This document shows, piece after piece, positions 52,108 through 61,061 of a stretch of DNA of 64,000 nucleotides (the first letter of the stretch is position 1; each line of letters opens with the position of its first letter). The notes under the pieces were generated by a model. It had not been told where the DNA came from. It ran no database searches and saw only the letters and a list, made by a program, of their open reading frames with translations. Position numbers and translations under genes: made by a program. The stretch spans positions 17,428 to 81,427 of the forward strand of contig NZ_BATJ01000022.1 of NCBI RefSeq assembly GCF_000467125.1. Direction: 5' to 3'. The stretch comes from Vibrio proteolyticus NBRC 13287 (GTDB lineage: Bacteria > Pseudomonadota > Gammaproteobacteria > Enterobacterales > Vibrionaceae).

Positions 52108-53469
52108 ATGAAATTCAGTGCGGTTATTCTGGCTGCGGGTAAAGGCACCCGTATGTACTCTAATAAACCTAAGGTTCTGCATACTCTGGCAGGCAAGCCG
52201 ATGGTCAAACACGTGATCGACACTTGTGCCGGTTTGGGAGCACAGAATATCCATCTGGTGTATGGCCACGGTGGCGATCAGATGCACTCGGAGCTGGCCG
52301 ACGAACAGGTCAATTGGGTCTTGCAGGCAGAGCAATTGGGGACGGGCCACGCGGTCGATCAGGCCTCCGCGCAATTTGAAGACGATGAAAAAATCCTGGT
52401 GTTGTACGGTGATGTGCCTTTGATCTCGGAAGAAACCATCGAGAGCCTGCTGGATGCGCAACCAACTGGCGGGATCGCACTGCTGACTGTTGTCTTGGAT
52501 AACCCGACCGGCTATGGCCGCATCGTGCGGAAAAATGGCCCGGTTGTGGCGATCGTGGAACAAAAAGACGCGACGGAAGAGCAGAAGCTGATCAAAGAGA
52601 TCAACACTGGGGTTATGGTCGCCACGGGCGGGGATCTGAAACGCTGGTTGTCCGGACTCAACAACGAAAACGCGCAAGGCGAATATTATCTTACGGACGT
52701 GATTGCGGCGGCGCACGATGAAGGACGCGCCGTGGAAGCGGTACACCCGGGCACTCCTATTGAAGTGGAAGGGGTTAACGACCGGGCTCAGCTGGCGCGT
52801 CTTGAGCGGGCCTTCCAGTCTATGCAGGCGCAAAAACTGCTTGAGCAGGGGGTGATGTTGCGCGATCCGGCTCGTTTCGATCTGCGCGGTGAGCTGCAGT
52901 GTGGCATGGACTGTGAAATCGATACCAATGTGATCATCGAAGGTAACGTCACTTTGGGTGATAACGTGGTGATCGGCAGCGGTTGTGTGCTGAAAGATTG
53001 TGAGATTGACGACAACACTGTGGTGCGTCCGTACAGCGTGATCGAAGGGGCCACGGTCGGTGAAGAGTGTACCGTCGGACCGTTTACCCGTCTGCGTCCG
53101 GGAGCAGAAATGCGCAACGATTCGCACGTCGGTAATTTTGTCGAAGTGAAAAACACCCGCATTGGCGAAGGCTCAAAAGCCAATCACCTGACGTATCTGG
53201 GCGACGCTGAAATCGGTCAGCGTACCAACATCGGAGCTGGTACCATCACCTGCAACTACGACGGCGCCAACAAATTCAAAACCGTGATTGGCAATGATGT
53301 GTTTGTCGGCTCCGACAGTCAGCTGGTGGCACCAGTCACTGTGGCGGACGGTGCGACCATCGGTGCGGGGACGACATTGACCAAGGACGTGGCTCAGGGT
53401 GAGTTAGTGATCACTCGCGTAAAAGAGCGCACCATTGCGGGCTGGCAGCGTCCGGTAAAGAAAAAGTAA
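52108..53469 (+). CDS. glmU: Bifunctional UDP-N-acetylglucosamine pyrophosphorylase / glucosamine-1-phosphate N-acetyltransferase
   Basis: A 453-residue enzyme making UDP-GlcNAc for peptidoglycan and LPS. The N-terminal uridylyltransferase domain has LAAGKGTRMYSNKPKVLHTL. After about residue 250 come left-handed beta-helix repeats (VIIEGNVTLGDNVVIG..., GNFVEVKNTRIGEGSKANHL) forming the acetyltransferase. It sits after the atp operon as in E. coli, with its own terminator boundary upstream. Confidence 0.97.
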   Translation: MKFSAVILAAGKGTRMYSNKPKVLHTLAGKPMVKHVIDTCAGLGAQNIHLVYGHGGDQMHSELADEQVNWVLQAEQLGTGHAVDQASAQFEDDEKILVLYGDVPLISEETIESLLDAQPTGGIALLTVVLDNPTGYGRIVRKNGPVVAIVEQKDATEEQKLIKEINTGVMVATGGDLKRWLSGLNNENAQGEYYLTDVIAAAHDEGRAVEAVHPGTPIEVEGVNDRAQLARLERAFQSMQAQKLLEQGVMLRDPARFDLRGELQCGMDCEIDTNVIIEGNVTLGDNVVIGSGCVLKDCEIDDNTVVRPYSVIEGATVGEECTVGPFTRLRPGAEMRNDSHVGNFVEVKNTRIGEGSKANHLTYLGDAEIGQRTNIGAGTITCNYDGANKFKTVIGNDVFVGSDSQLVAPVTVADGATIGAGTTLTKDVAQGELVITRVKERTIAGWQRPVKKK

Positions 53470-53485
53470 TGCGATAGAGCAATCC

Positions 53486-53509
53486 AACGCCGCTGTATAC
53501 AGCGGCGTT
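53486..53509. terminator. Possible terminator between glmU and the convergent permease
   Basis: AACGCCGCTG, TATA, CAGCGGCGTT: a perfect palindrome with no strong T-tract on either side, so a weak or uncertain terminator. Confidence 0.45.
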
Positions 53510-53521
53510 GTGCTATCTGGG

Positions 53522-54262
53522 CTAGTGGCCCGGAATGGCAATGCGTTTTTCCAGCCAGCGAACGCTTTGTGATACCAGTAAGATAAGCAGCAAGTACTCC
53601 AGAACCAGAAAAGTATAGATCTCCAGCGGTAAGTACTCATTCACCACCAGCTCATTGGCCCGGCGGGTCAGATCACTCAAACCGATCACACTGACCAGCG
53701 ATGACATCTTCAGAATATAGACAAACTGATTGCCCAGTGGCGGCAGGATGTGACGAAATGCCTGTGGCAGAATGATCAGGCGCATTTTCTGCCCGTAGCT
53801 GAGTCCCAGCGATTCCGCTGCTTCGTGCTGGCCACGCGCAATTGCCTGAATCCCGCCTCGAAATACCTCGGCCATAAATGCGCTTTCGGCGACAGTCAGG
53901 GCAATCACGCCAGCCCAGAAATGATTCAGTGAGATGTCCAGCAGCGTAGGCATGCCGTAATAGACCCACAACAACAGCACCAGCGCTGGAATGGAGCGGA
54001 TGACCTCGACATACAAGCGGTTCAGCCATTGTAGGAGGCGCGACTCTGACAACGCCAGCAGTGCCACCAGCAGACCGAGTGTCATCGCCAGCAGCATGCT
54101 CAGCAGCGACACCTGAATGGTGTCGTTAAAGCCCGCCAGCAAAAAGCTCAGGTTGGTGCGCCCTTGTTCGGTAGACGGATCGAGCACATACCATCCCCAT
54201 TGATAATCTGAGCATCCTGTCAGTAGCAGGAGCGAGAGCAGTAATAAATATCGACCCGTCAC
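53522..54262 (-). CDS. Polar amino acid ABC permease with N-terminal lipobox
   Basis: A 246-residue permease of the GltK/HisM type with membrane helices around 43-70, 91-107, 113-130 and 215-235. The ATPase-contact motif is FRGGIQAIARGQHEAAESLG. Unusually, the N-terminus is MTGRYLLLLSLLLLTGCSDY, a signal segment with lipobox LTGC (C17), followed by a short periplasmic-looking stretch. It is divergent from a binding-protein gene 92 bases away. No ATPase gene is adjacent, so the partner must be encoded elsewhere. Confidence 0.82.
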   Translation of the reverse strand: MTGRYLLLLSLLLLTGCSDYQWGWYVLDPSTEQGRTNLSFLLAGFNDTIQVSLLSMLLAMTLGLLVALLALSESRLLQWLNRLYVEVIRSIPALVLLLWVYYGMPTLLDISLNHFWAGVIALTVAESAFMAEVFRGGIQAIARGQHEAAESLGLSYGQKMRLIILPQAFRHILPPLGNQFVYILKMSSLVSVIGLSDLTRRANELVVNEYLPLEIYTFLVLEYLLLILLVSQSVRWLEKRIAIPGH

Positions 54263-54354
54263 ACTACACCTTGTATTGGCTAAAAAAATCCGTTTGTTGC
54301 TGCTATGTTATCAGTGATTTTGCCTCGAACGTAATAACTTTAAGGATAGCGAAA

Positions 54355-55131
54355 ATGAACAAGTTCATACTGGCATTGGGAATGTGTGTTCTGGCCATCG
54401 GTCAGGCGTGGGCGGAGACCAGCCGGCTGCAGCAGATCCTCGACAGCGGCGTGCTGCGGGTCGGTACCACCGGAGACTGGAATCCAATGACGATGAAAGA
54501 TCCGGCCAGCAATGGTTATCGCGGCTTTGATATCGATGTGACCACGGCGCTGGCCAGCGATCTCGGGGTCAAAGTGGAGTATGTTGCCACCGACTGGAAA
54601 ACGCTGGTCAATGGCATCACCGCCAACAAATACGACATTACCGGCAGCGCCTCTTTGAACATGTCCCGAGCTAAAGTGGCCGGTTACAGTCAGCCGTATT
54701 TTTATCTGGCATTTGTGCCTGTGGTGCAGAAAAAAGATCTGGTCAGGTTTTCGGACTGGTCTGACTTTGATCAGCCCAATGTCAAAGTGGCCGCGACGCT
54801 TGGTACCGTACAGGAAAAAATGGTCAAAGAGTTTTTCCCGTCAGCGCAGCATATTGTGATTGAAGCACCGGCGCGCGATTTTCAGGAATTGCTGGCCAAA
54901 CGCGCAGACGTATCGGTCACGTCGAATGTTGAAGCTGCCACCTTAGTGGAAAAGTTCAGCCAACTGGCGATCGTACCCGTAAAAGCCCCGCGTCGTCCGA
55001 CTCCGATCGCGATGTTGCTCCCTCAGGATGACCAGGTGTGGATCAACTACATCAACCATTGGATCGAATTGAAGAAAACCCAGGGCTTTTTCACACAGAC
55101 GGCGCAAAAGTGGGGCCTGACCAGCCTGTAG
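54355..55131 (+). CDS. Periplasmic substrate-binding protein, cyclohexadienyl dehydratase-like
   Basis: A 258-residue exported protein (signal peptide MNKFILALGMCVLAIGQAWA) of the family-3 solute-binding fold. SRLQQILDSGVLRVGTTGDW, GFDIDVTTALASDLGVKVEYV and WKTLVNGITANKYDI resemble periplasmic cyclohexadienyl dehydratase (PheC) as well as amino acid binding proteins. Next to a permease gene a transport role is likely, but an enzymatic role cannot be excluded. The frame is open to 54271, but the ATG at 54355 gives the signal peptide. Confidence 0.75.
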   Translation: MNKFILALGMCVLAIGQAWAETSRLQQILDSGVLRVGTTGDWNPMTMKDPASNGYRGFDIDVTTALASDLGVKVEYVATDWKTLVNGITANKYDITGSASLNMSRAKVAGYSQPYFYLAFVPVVQKKDLVRFSDWSDFDQPNVKVAATLGTVQEKMVKEFFPSAQHIVIEAPARDFQELLAKRADVSVTSNVEAATLVEKFSQLAIVPVKAPRRPTPIAMLLPQDDQVWINYINHWIELKKTQGFFTQTAQKWGLTSL

Positions 55132-55140
55132 GCTGAGTGA

Positions 55141-55166
55141 AAAAAGAGCCGCAGTCTGCGGCTCTG
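55141..55166 (-). terminator. Minus-strand terminator after punC
   Basis: Minus strand AGAGCCGC, loop, GCGGCTCT then six T. It ends the MFS transporter transcript, in the gap with the convergent binding-protein gene. Confidence 0.85.
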
Positions 55167-55175
55167 ATGGTGTGA

Positions 55176-56378
55176 TTACTCTTCGCTGACCACCCGGGCG
55201 TTGTCCGGTGTGGTGAAGTGTTGTCTCAGGGCACGATTGGAAATCACGTACCCCAGCCACAACCCTCCCATGCAAATCAGGATAGCGATGCCGGTGACCA
55301 TTTGCGCCTGGCTGGCCATTGCGGCGACCAGAGCGCTTGCCAGGCTGCTGACACAAATTTGCAGGCTGTTCTGCAAGCCAGCGGCCGTGGCCGGGCTTTG
55401 CTTGGCACTCGACAGGGCACGGTTGACCACAATTGGGTACATCGCGCCATTGGCGACAGCCAGCAAACAGAAAGGGGCTAGAATCGGCCAGATCGAGCTC
55501 AGTTGCCACTGCGAAGCAATGAACACCAGCAAGCTGGCTACACTGAACAGGCCCAACAGCTGTTTAAGAATTTTCTCGTCACCAAATTTTTTTACGGCGA
55601 CTTTCCCCAGATAACCACCCGCAATAAAAGCGATGGTTTGTGGGATGAAACTCAGGCCGATGTCTTTCGCGTCATAGCCCAGTTTTGCCATGATTTCCGG
55701 CATGCCGGTCAGATACGCAAAAAACGCCGCTGAAGCGGTGGCGTACATCATCACATTGCCCAGGTAAGATTTGGAATGCAGCAGGGCCTTGATGTCGGCC
55801 CCCATCGAGGTTTGTTTGACGGCCACCGCCTCTTTTGACTGCGCCAGAGTTGCTGCCGCCAGGACCACACCAACCAACGTCAGGCAGACAAAGATGCTTT
55901 GCCAGTTGAACTGGTTGGTTAGGACAACGCCCAGCTGCGGAGCCAGTGCCGGAGACAGAGCCACCAACGGCATAATGGTGGCAAACAACTGCTGGCGGGT
56001 GGACGCATCGTAGCGTTTTATCACCATAGCCTGCCAGATTACCGCTGGAGCGCACACGCCGATGGCCTGCACGAAACGCAACGTCAGCAGTTGCCACACC
56101 TGATCACAGAAAGCCAGTCCGAGTGAAGCCAGAGTGAACACCAGCATGCCGCTGAACAGTGTGTTGCGGTGGCCAAACTTGTCCGAAGCCAGTCCCCAGA
56201 GCAGTTGACCGCTGGCCATACCGACCAGAAACACCGTCAACGACAGCGCTATCTGTTCCGGCCCGGTGGCAAAATCGGTTTCCATTGCTTTGAACGCCGG
56301 CAGGTACATATCGGTGGCAACAAACGCCAGCATCGACAGCGCGGCAAGATAGAAAAGTTGTAATTTGGATACTTTCAT
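55176..56378 (-). CDS. punC: Purine nucleoside MFS transporter PunC (YdhC-like)
   Basis: A 400-residue 12-helix major facilitator transporter. Its sequence follows E. coli PunC (YdhC) closely: FVATDMYLPAF near the start, GLASDKFGHR in the loop between helices 2 and 3, RFVQAIGVCAPAVIWQAMV, and IPFC/AVANGAMYPIVV-like blocks. E. coli PunC imports purine nucleosides. The ATG at 56378 is preceded by GGAAA; a TTG start further upstream is less likely. It is divergent from a PunR homologue, as in E. coli. Confidence 0.88.
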   Translation of the reverse strand: MKVSKLQLFYLAALSMLAFVATDMYLPAFKAMETDFATGPEQIALSLTVFLVGMASGQLLWGLASDKFGHRNTLFSGMLVFTLASLGLAFCDQVWQLLTLRFVQAIGVCAPAVIWQAMVIKRYDASTRQQLFATIMPLVALSPALAPQLGVVLTNQFNWQSIFVCLTLVGVVLAAATLAQSKEAVAVKQTSMGADIKALLHSKSYLGNVMMYATASAAFFAYLTGMPEIMAKLGYDAKDIGLSFIPQTIAFIAGGYLGKVAVKKFGDEKILKQLLGLFSVASLLVFIASQWQLSSIWPILAPFCLLAVANGAMYPIVVNRALSSAKQSPATAAGLQNSLQICVSSLASALVAAMASQAQMVTGIAILICMGGLWLGYVISNRALRQHFTTPDNARVVSEE

Positions 56379-56521
56379 AACGTTTCCATTCAAAATTATT
56401 CATCAGTTACTCTGGTGCGTAATCCACCATTTTTATTCACTTAGTTATTGTATTTTTCGCTTTTAAGAAAATAAAACGTTAATATTTGCAGTTATCAATC
56501 AAAAAATTTGAAAGGTGGATC

Positions 56522-57433
56522 ATGAGTCTGTTTTCCAAATCGTCGCTGGAGATGGTCGATACCGTTGCCCGCTTAGAGAGTTTTACCGCCGCGGCTGATG
56601 TGTTGCATCGGGTGCCGTCGGCCATCAGCTACAGTGTGCGTCAGTTGGAAAAAGAGCTCGGCGTGATCTTGTTTCGTCGTCTGCCGCGCAAAGTGGAGCT
56701 GACCCCGGCCGGAGAACTGTTTCTGGCGGAGGCGCGTCTCATGCTGAGACAGATGGAAGAGATCAAAGCGCAGACCCGCCGCGCTGCGCACGGTTGGCAG
56801 AAAACGCTGCGCGTGACACTGGATAACGTGGTGAAACTGGACAAAATGAAACCGTTGGTGGAGGACTTTTATGCCACGTTTCAGCACGCCGAACTGCAGA
56901 TCAATATGGAAGTGTTCAACGGCTCCTGGGAGTCGATTTCACAGGGGCGGGCGGACATCGTGATTGGGGCCACAGCCGCGGTGCCGGTCGGCGGCGATTT
57001 TGAGGTGAAAGACATGGGGGTACTCGATTGGGCGTTTGTGATGTCGCCGAGCCACCCGTGTGTGCGTGAGCAGACCTTGAGTGAAGCGTTTGTCAGTCAG
57101 TTTCCGGCCATTTGCCTCGATGACACATCGAACGTGTTGCCCAAGCGGCATACCGTGCATTATCCCGGGCAGCGACGTTTGCTGCTGCCGAACTGGTACA
57201 GTGCGATTGAGTGCCTGAGAAACGGGGTCGGGGTCGGTTACATGCCGCGCCATATTGCCCAGCCGTTGATCGCGGAGGGCTTGCTGGTGGAAAAAATCCT
57301 CGCCGAAGAGCGACCGCTCAGCCATTGTTGTCTGGTATGGCGTAAAGATGAGAATCATAAAATGATCGAGTGGATGGTGGATTATCTTGGCTCCAGCCAA
57401 CAGCTCTATCAGGATTGGCTACAGGCCCATTAG
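56522..57433 (+). CDS. punR: LysR-family regulator PunR (YdhB-like)
   Basis: A 303-residue LysR protein. The N-terminal HTH (LEMVDTVARLESFTAAADVL, HRVPSAISYSVRQLEKELG) and the effector-domain blocks VFNGSWESISQGRADIVIGATAAVPVGG closely match E. coli PunR, which activates punC in response to purines. It lies divergent from punC with 143 AT-rich bases between, presumably holding the operator. The ATG at 56522 has AGGTGG upstream; an earlier in-frame ATG at 56486 is unlikely. Confidence 0.87.
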   Translation: MSLFSKSSLEMVDTVARLESFTAAADVLHRVPSAISYSVRQLEKELGVILFRRLPRKVELTPAGELFLAEARLMLRQMEEIKAQTRRAAHGWQKTLRVTLDNVVKLDKMKPLVEDFYATFQHAELQINMEVFNGSWESISQGRADIVIGATAAVPVGGDFEVKDMGVLDWAFVMSPSHPCVREQTLSEAFVSQFPAICLDDTSNVLPKRHTVHYPGQRRLLLPNWYSAIECLRNGVGVGYMPRHIAQPLIAEGLLVEKILAEERPLSHCCLVWRKDENHKMIEWMVDYLGSSQQLYQDWLQAH

Positions 57434-57444
57434 CATCCGGACAA

Positions 57445-57475
57445 TAAAAAACGCCGGTGGGGAGCCGGCGTTGTT
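57445..57475. terminator. Bidirectional terminator between punR and fadA
   Basis: AACGCCGG, seven-base loop, CCGGCGTT. The A-run on the left is a T-run on the minus strand, so it mainly ends the fadBA transcript. Confidence 0.85.
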
Positions 57476-57492
57476 TTGGTGGTCATCTGGAG

Positions 57493-58656
57493 TTATGGGC
57501 GTTCAAACACCGTCGCGATCCCCTGACCCAGACCGATACACATGGTGGCCAGGCCGTATTTTGCGCCTTTGGCTTCCATCAAGTTGATCAGCGTGGTGGA
57601 AATGCGCGCGCCGGAGCACCCCAGTGGGTGACCGAGTGCGATCGCACCGCCGTTGAGGTTCACTTTCTCGTCGACCACATCCAGCAGGCCAAGATCTTTG
57701 GCACACGGCAGTGACTGCGCGGCGAACGCTTCGTTAAGCTCAATCACGTCCATGTCGTCAATGCTCAGTCCGGCGCGTTTAAGCGCTTTTTGCGTCGCGG
57801 GGACAGGGCCGTAACCCATGATGGACGGATCGCAGCCGGCAATAGCCATGGCCCGCACTTTTGCACGGATGGTTAGACCGAGCTCGTTGGCTTTGTCTTC
57901 ACTCATGATCAGCATCGCGGCCGCGCCGTCAGACAGAGCAGAAGACGAACCAGCAGTGACGGTGCCGTGTGCCGGGTCAAACACCGGACGCAGCTGAGAC
58001 AGACCTTCGACCGTGGTTTCCGGGCGGATCACCTCGTCAAAGTCGAGGGTGAACAGTGTGCCGTCCGGGCCGTGTCCTTCCGTGGGCAGGATTTCGTTTT
58101 TGAACCGGCCTTCCAGTGTCGCGGCGTGTGCTCGGGCGTGAGAGCGGGCGGCAAATTCGTCCTGCTGCTCACGGCTGATGCCATGCAACTTGCCCAGCAT
58201 TTCTGCTGTCAGGCCCATCATGCCGGCGGCTTTGGCGACGTTCTTGGACATTTTCGGGTGGAAATCGACGCCGTGTGTCATTGGTACGTGACCCATATGT
58301 TCCACACCACCAATCAGACAGATGTCCGCATCACCGACCATAATCGCGCGCGTACCGTCATGCAGAGCCTGCATGGACGAACCACACAACCGGTTGACGG
58401 TGACCGCACCGATTTCGATCGGCAGGCCTGCCAGTAGCGCGGCATTTCGAGCAACGTTGAAGCCTTGCTCGAGAGTCTGCTGTACACAGCCCCAGTAGAT
58501 ATCTTCGATGTCACCTGGATTCACCTGAGGGTTACGTTCCAGCAGGCCTTTCATCAGGTGCGCCGACAAATCTTCGGCGCGTGTGTGACGGAACGCACCG
58601 CCTTTGGAGCGACCCATAGGTGTGCGCAGACAATCAACAACTACTACGTTTTTCAT
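57493..58656 (-). CDS. fadA: 3-ketoacyl-CoA thiolase FadA
   Basis: A 387-residue thiolase cleaving 3-ketoacyl-CoA in aerobic fatty acid beta-oxidation; beta subunit of the FadBA complex. The nucleophilic cysteine is in NRLCGSSMQALH near 91; the second catalytic set is GGAIALGHPLGCSGAR near 338 and CIGLGQGIA near 375. It follows fadB by 12 bases on the minus strand. Confidence 0.96.
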   Translation of the reverse strand: MKNVVVVDCLRTPMGRSKGGAFRHTRAEDLSAHLMKGLLERNPQVNPGDIEDIYWGCVQQTLEQGFNVARNAALLAGLPIEIGAVTVNRLCGSSMQALHDGTRAIMVGDADICLIGGVEHMGHVPMTHGVDFHPKMSKNVAKAAGMMGLTAEMLGKLHGISREQQDEFAARSHARAHAATLEGRFKNEILPTEGHGPDGTLFTLDFDEVIRPETTVEGLSQLRPVFDPAHGTVTAGSSSALSDGAAAMLIMSEDKANELGLTIRAKVRAMAIAGCDPSIMGYGPVPATQKALKRAGLSIDDMDVIELNEAFAAQSLPCAKDLGLLDVVDEKVNLNGGAIALGHPLGCSGARISTTLINLMEAKGAKYGLATMCIGLGQGIATVFERP

Positions 58657-58668
58657 TTGGTATCCCTC

Positions 58669-60840
58669 CTAGATAGAACCGGCTTGTTGCGTACCGTAAA
58701 AGCTCTGGTTGTTGGCTGCCATATCCAGCAGTAGCTGAGGCACCTGATACATCGCACCCAGCGAGGCGTATTGCTTCGCCATCTCGATGTAGTTGCTGAT
58801 CCCCAGGCTGTCGAGGTAACGACACACCCCGCCGCGGAATGGAGGGAAGCCCAAACCGTAGACCAGTGCCATATCCGCTTCTTGCGCAGAGGCAATGATG
58901 TTTTCCTGCAGGCACAACACCACTTCGTTGATCATCGGGATCATCATACGTTCGATCAGCGTTTGATCATCGAACTCCGCCGGTGCAGCACACACGTCGG
59001 CCAGCAGCGGAACGATCTCATCGGTGAAAGTTTTCTTCGGTTTGCCTTTGCGATCCGTGGAGTAGCTGTAGAAACCGTGGCCATTCTTTTGACCGTAACG
59101 GTTGGCTTCATACAAAGCATCAATGGCATCGCGGCCTTGCTTGGCCATACGCTCAGGGAAACCTTGTGCCATAACGGCTTGCGCGTGGTGTGCTGTGTCG
59201 ATGCCGACCACATCCAGCAGATACGCCGGACCCATAGGCCAACCGAACTGGCGTTCCATGACTTTATCAATCCGGGTGAAATCTGCGCCATCACGCAACA
59301 GCATGCTGAAACCACCGAAATACGGGAACAGCACCCGGTTGACGAAAAAGCCCGGGCAGTCGTTGACCACGATTGGGGATTTGCCCATCTTAGCCGCGTA
59401 TGCCACCACGCGATTGATGGTATCTTGTGAGGTTTTCTCACCGCGGATAATCTCCACCAGCGGCATGCGATGAACCGGGTTGAAGAAGTGCATACCACAG
59501 AAGTTTTCCGGACGTTGCAGCGATTTTGCCAGCAGGTCAATCGGAATGGTGGAAGTGTTGGAGGTCAGCACGGTGTCTTCACCAACGTTTTGCTCTACTT
59601 CGCTCAGAACCGCGGCTTTTACTTTCGGGTTTTCGACCACGGCTTCCACCACGATATCGGCTTGTTCAATACCGGCATAGTGCAGGCTCGGAGTGATCGA
59701 AGCCAGAATACCGGACATCTTGAAGCCGTCGATACGACCGCGCTCCAACTGCTTGTTCAGCAGCTTCGCGGCTTCGGTCATACCGAGATCCAATGACGGC
59801 TGAGCGATGTCCTTCATCAAAACCGGCACCCCCTTCAGCGCCGATTGGTAGGCGATGCCGCCTCCCATGATCCCGGCGCCAAGGACGGCGGCCCGTTGGG
59901 TGTCTTTATCGGCGGCTTTACCCGCTTTTTTGGCCAGACTCTTGATGTACTGATCGTTGAGGAACAACCCCACCAGAGACTTGGCTTCTTCGGACTTGGC
60001 CAGCTTGATGAAGTATTGACGTTCAATCGCCAGCGCGGCATCACGCTCGCTGCGAGCGCCTGCTTCGATGGTCATGACCGCGGCCATTGGCGCCGGGTAG
60101 TGCGGGCCGGCTTTTTGCGCCACCAGACCTTTCGCCATGGTGAAACTCATCGTGGCTTCCAATTTGCTCAGCGTCAGCGCGGAGGTTTTTTCACGGCGGC
60201 GGCGTTGCCAGTCCAGTTGTTCATTGATCGCTTGTTGGAGGGTCGTCAGTGCGGATTCGCGCAAGGTCTCGCTGTCAACCACCGCATCCAGCAGACCCAC
60301 CTTGAGTGCTTCGTCAGCGCGGCAGGCTTTACCCTGGGTGATGATTTCCATTGCGCTGTCAGCGCCGATCACGCGTGGCAGGCGTACACAGCCACCAAAA
60401 CCCGGCATGATGCCCAGTTTGGTTTCCGGCAGGCCGATGCTGGCGGTTTTATCACCAATGCGCATGTCAGTAGCGAGTACACACTCACAACCGCCGCCCA
60501 GAGTATGACCTTTGACCACCGACACGGTAGGAACCGGCAGATCTTCCAGTTTATTAAAGATGCTGTTGGCAAACTGCAGCCATTGATCCAGTTCTTGCTC
60601 TGGCTTGGCGAACAAACCCAGAAACTCGGTGATATCAGCCCCAACGATAAAGCTGTCCTTGTCAGACGTCAGCAACAGGCCTTTTAGGCCGGGATGGGCG
60701 TTCAGTGCGTCGAGCGCTTTATCGAGTGATTCCAGTGTTGCCAGATCCAGCTTGTTGACTGAATTGGGAGAGCAAAAGCTGAGCTCGGCAATACCGTCTT
60801 GTAATTCCTTTACCTGTAGGGTGTTGGCTTGGTAAATCAT
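58669..60840 (-). CDS. fadB: Fatty acid oxidation complex alpha subunit FadB
   Basis: A 723-residue multifunctional enzyme (enoyl-CoA hydratase, 3-hydroxyacyl-CoA dehydrogenase and related isomerase activities). The N-terminal crotonase part has GHTLGGGCECVLATDMRIG with the catalytic Glu region near 119 and GLPETKLGIMPG near 137. The NAD-binding loop LGAGIMGGGIAYQ is near 318, and the dehydrogenase His is in GMHFFNPVHRMPLVE near 450. A FadR-type operator lies 62 bases upstream. Confidence 0.97.
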   Translation of the reverse strand: MIYQANTLQVKELQDGIAELSFCSPNSVNKLDLATLESLDKALDALNAHPGLKGLLLTSDKDSFIVGADITEFLGLFAKPEQELDQWLQFANSIFNKLEDLPVPTVSVVKGHTLGGGCECVLATDMRIGDKTASIGLPETKLGIMPGFGGCVRLPRVIGADSAMEIITQGKACRADEALKVGLLDAVVDSETLRESALTTLQQAINEQLDWQRRRREKTSALTLSKLEATMSFTMAKGLVAQKAGPHYPAPMAAVMTIEAGARSERDAALAIERQYFIKLAKSEEAKSLVGLFLNDQYIKSLAKKAGKAADKDTQRAAVLGAGIMGGGIAYQSALKGVPVLMKDIAQPSLDLGMTEAAKLLNKQLERGRIDGFKMSGILASITPSLHYAGIEQADIVVEAVVENPKVKAAVLSEVEQNVGEDTVLTSNTSTIPIDLLAKSLQRPENFCGMHFFNPVHRMPLVEIIRGEKTSQDTINRVVAYAAKMGKSPIVVNDCPGFFVNRVLFPYFGGFSMLLRDGADFTRIDKVMERQFGWPMGPAYLLDVVGIDTAHHAQAVMAQGFPERMAKQGRDAIDALYEANRYGQKNGHGFYSYSTDRKGKPKKTFTDEIVPLLADVCAAPAEFDDQTLIERMMIPMINEVVLCLQENIIASAQEADMALVYGLGFPPFRGGVCRYLDSLGISNYIEMAKQYASLGAMYQVPQLLLDMAANNQSFYGTQQAGSI

Positions 60841-60901
60841 TGTCTATCTCCATGACCTACAATCTGCGATTGTGTGTAGAGGTAAGTCGTTATACTTTTT
60901 G

Positions 60902-60918
60902 TTCTGGTTAGACCAGTG
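60902..60918. promoter_or_regulatory. FadR operator upstream of fadBA
   Basis: CTGGT (60904-60908), TAG, ACCAG (60912-60916): a perfect inverted repeat identical in half-site and spacing to the E. coli fadB operator core. FadR should repress fadBA here unless long-chain acyl-CoA is present. Confidence 0.8.
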
Positions 60919-61061
60919 ATGATTAGTGTGGACCTGTGATTGTTGAATTTCAATACATTTTTTAAACAAGTGTTTAACATTGTGCGATTGAGCAGATCCT
61001 CCCTCCCTTTCATAGGGCCTCGTGATACACTGGGCGTGAATGCATCAACCCCAGTGAAACA

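Noticed and set aside
52009..53127. 372-codon minus-strand frame opposite glmU
   Set aside because: It covers the glmU hexapeptide repeats and has no plausible family; an artefact of periodic codons.
59845..60687. 280-codon plus-strand frame opposite fadB
   Set aside because: It lies wholly within the fadB crotonase domain on the other strand and has no homology I recognise.
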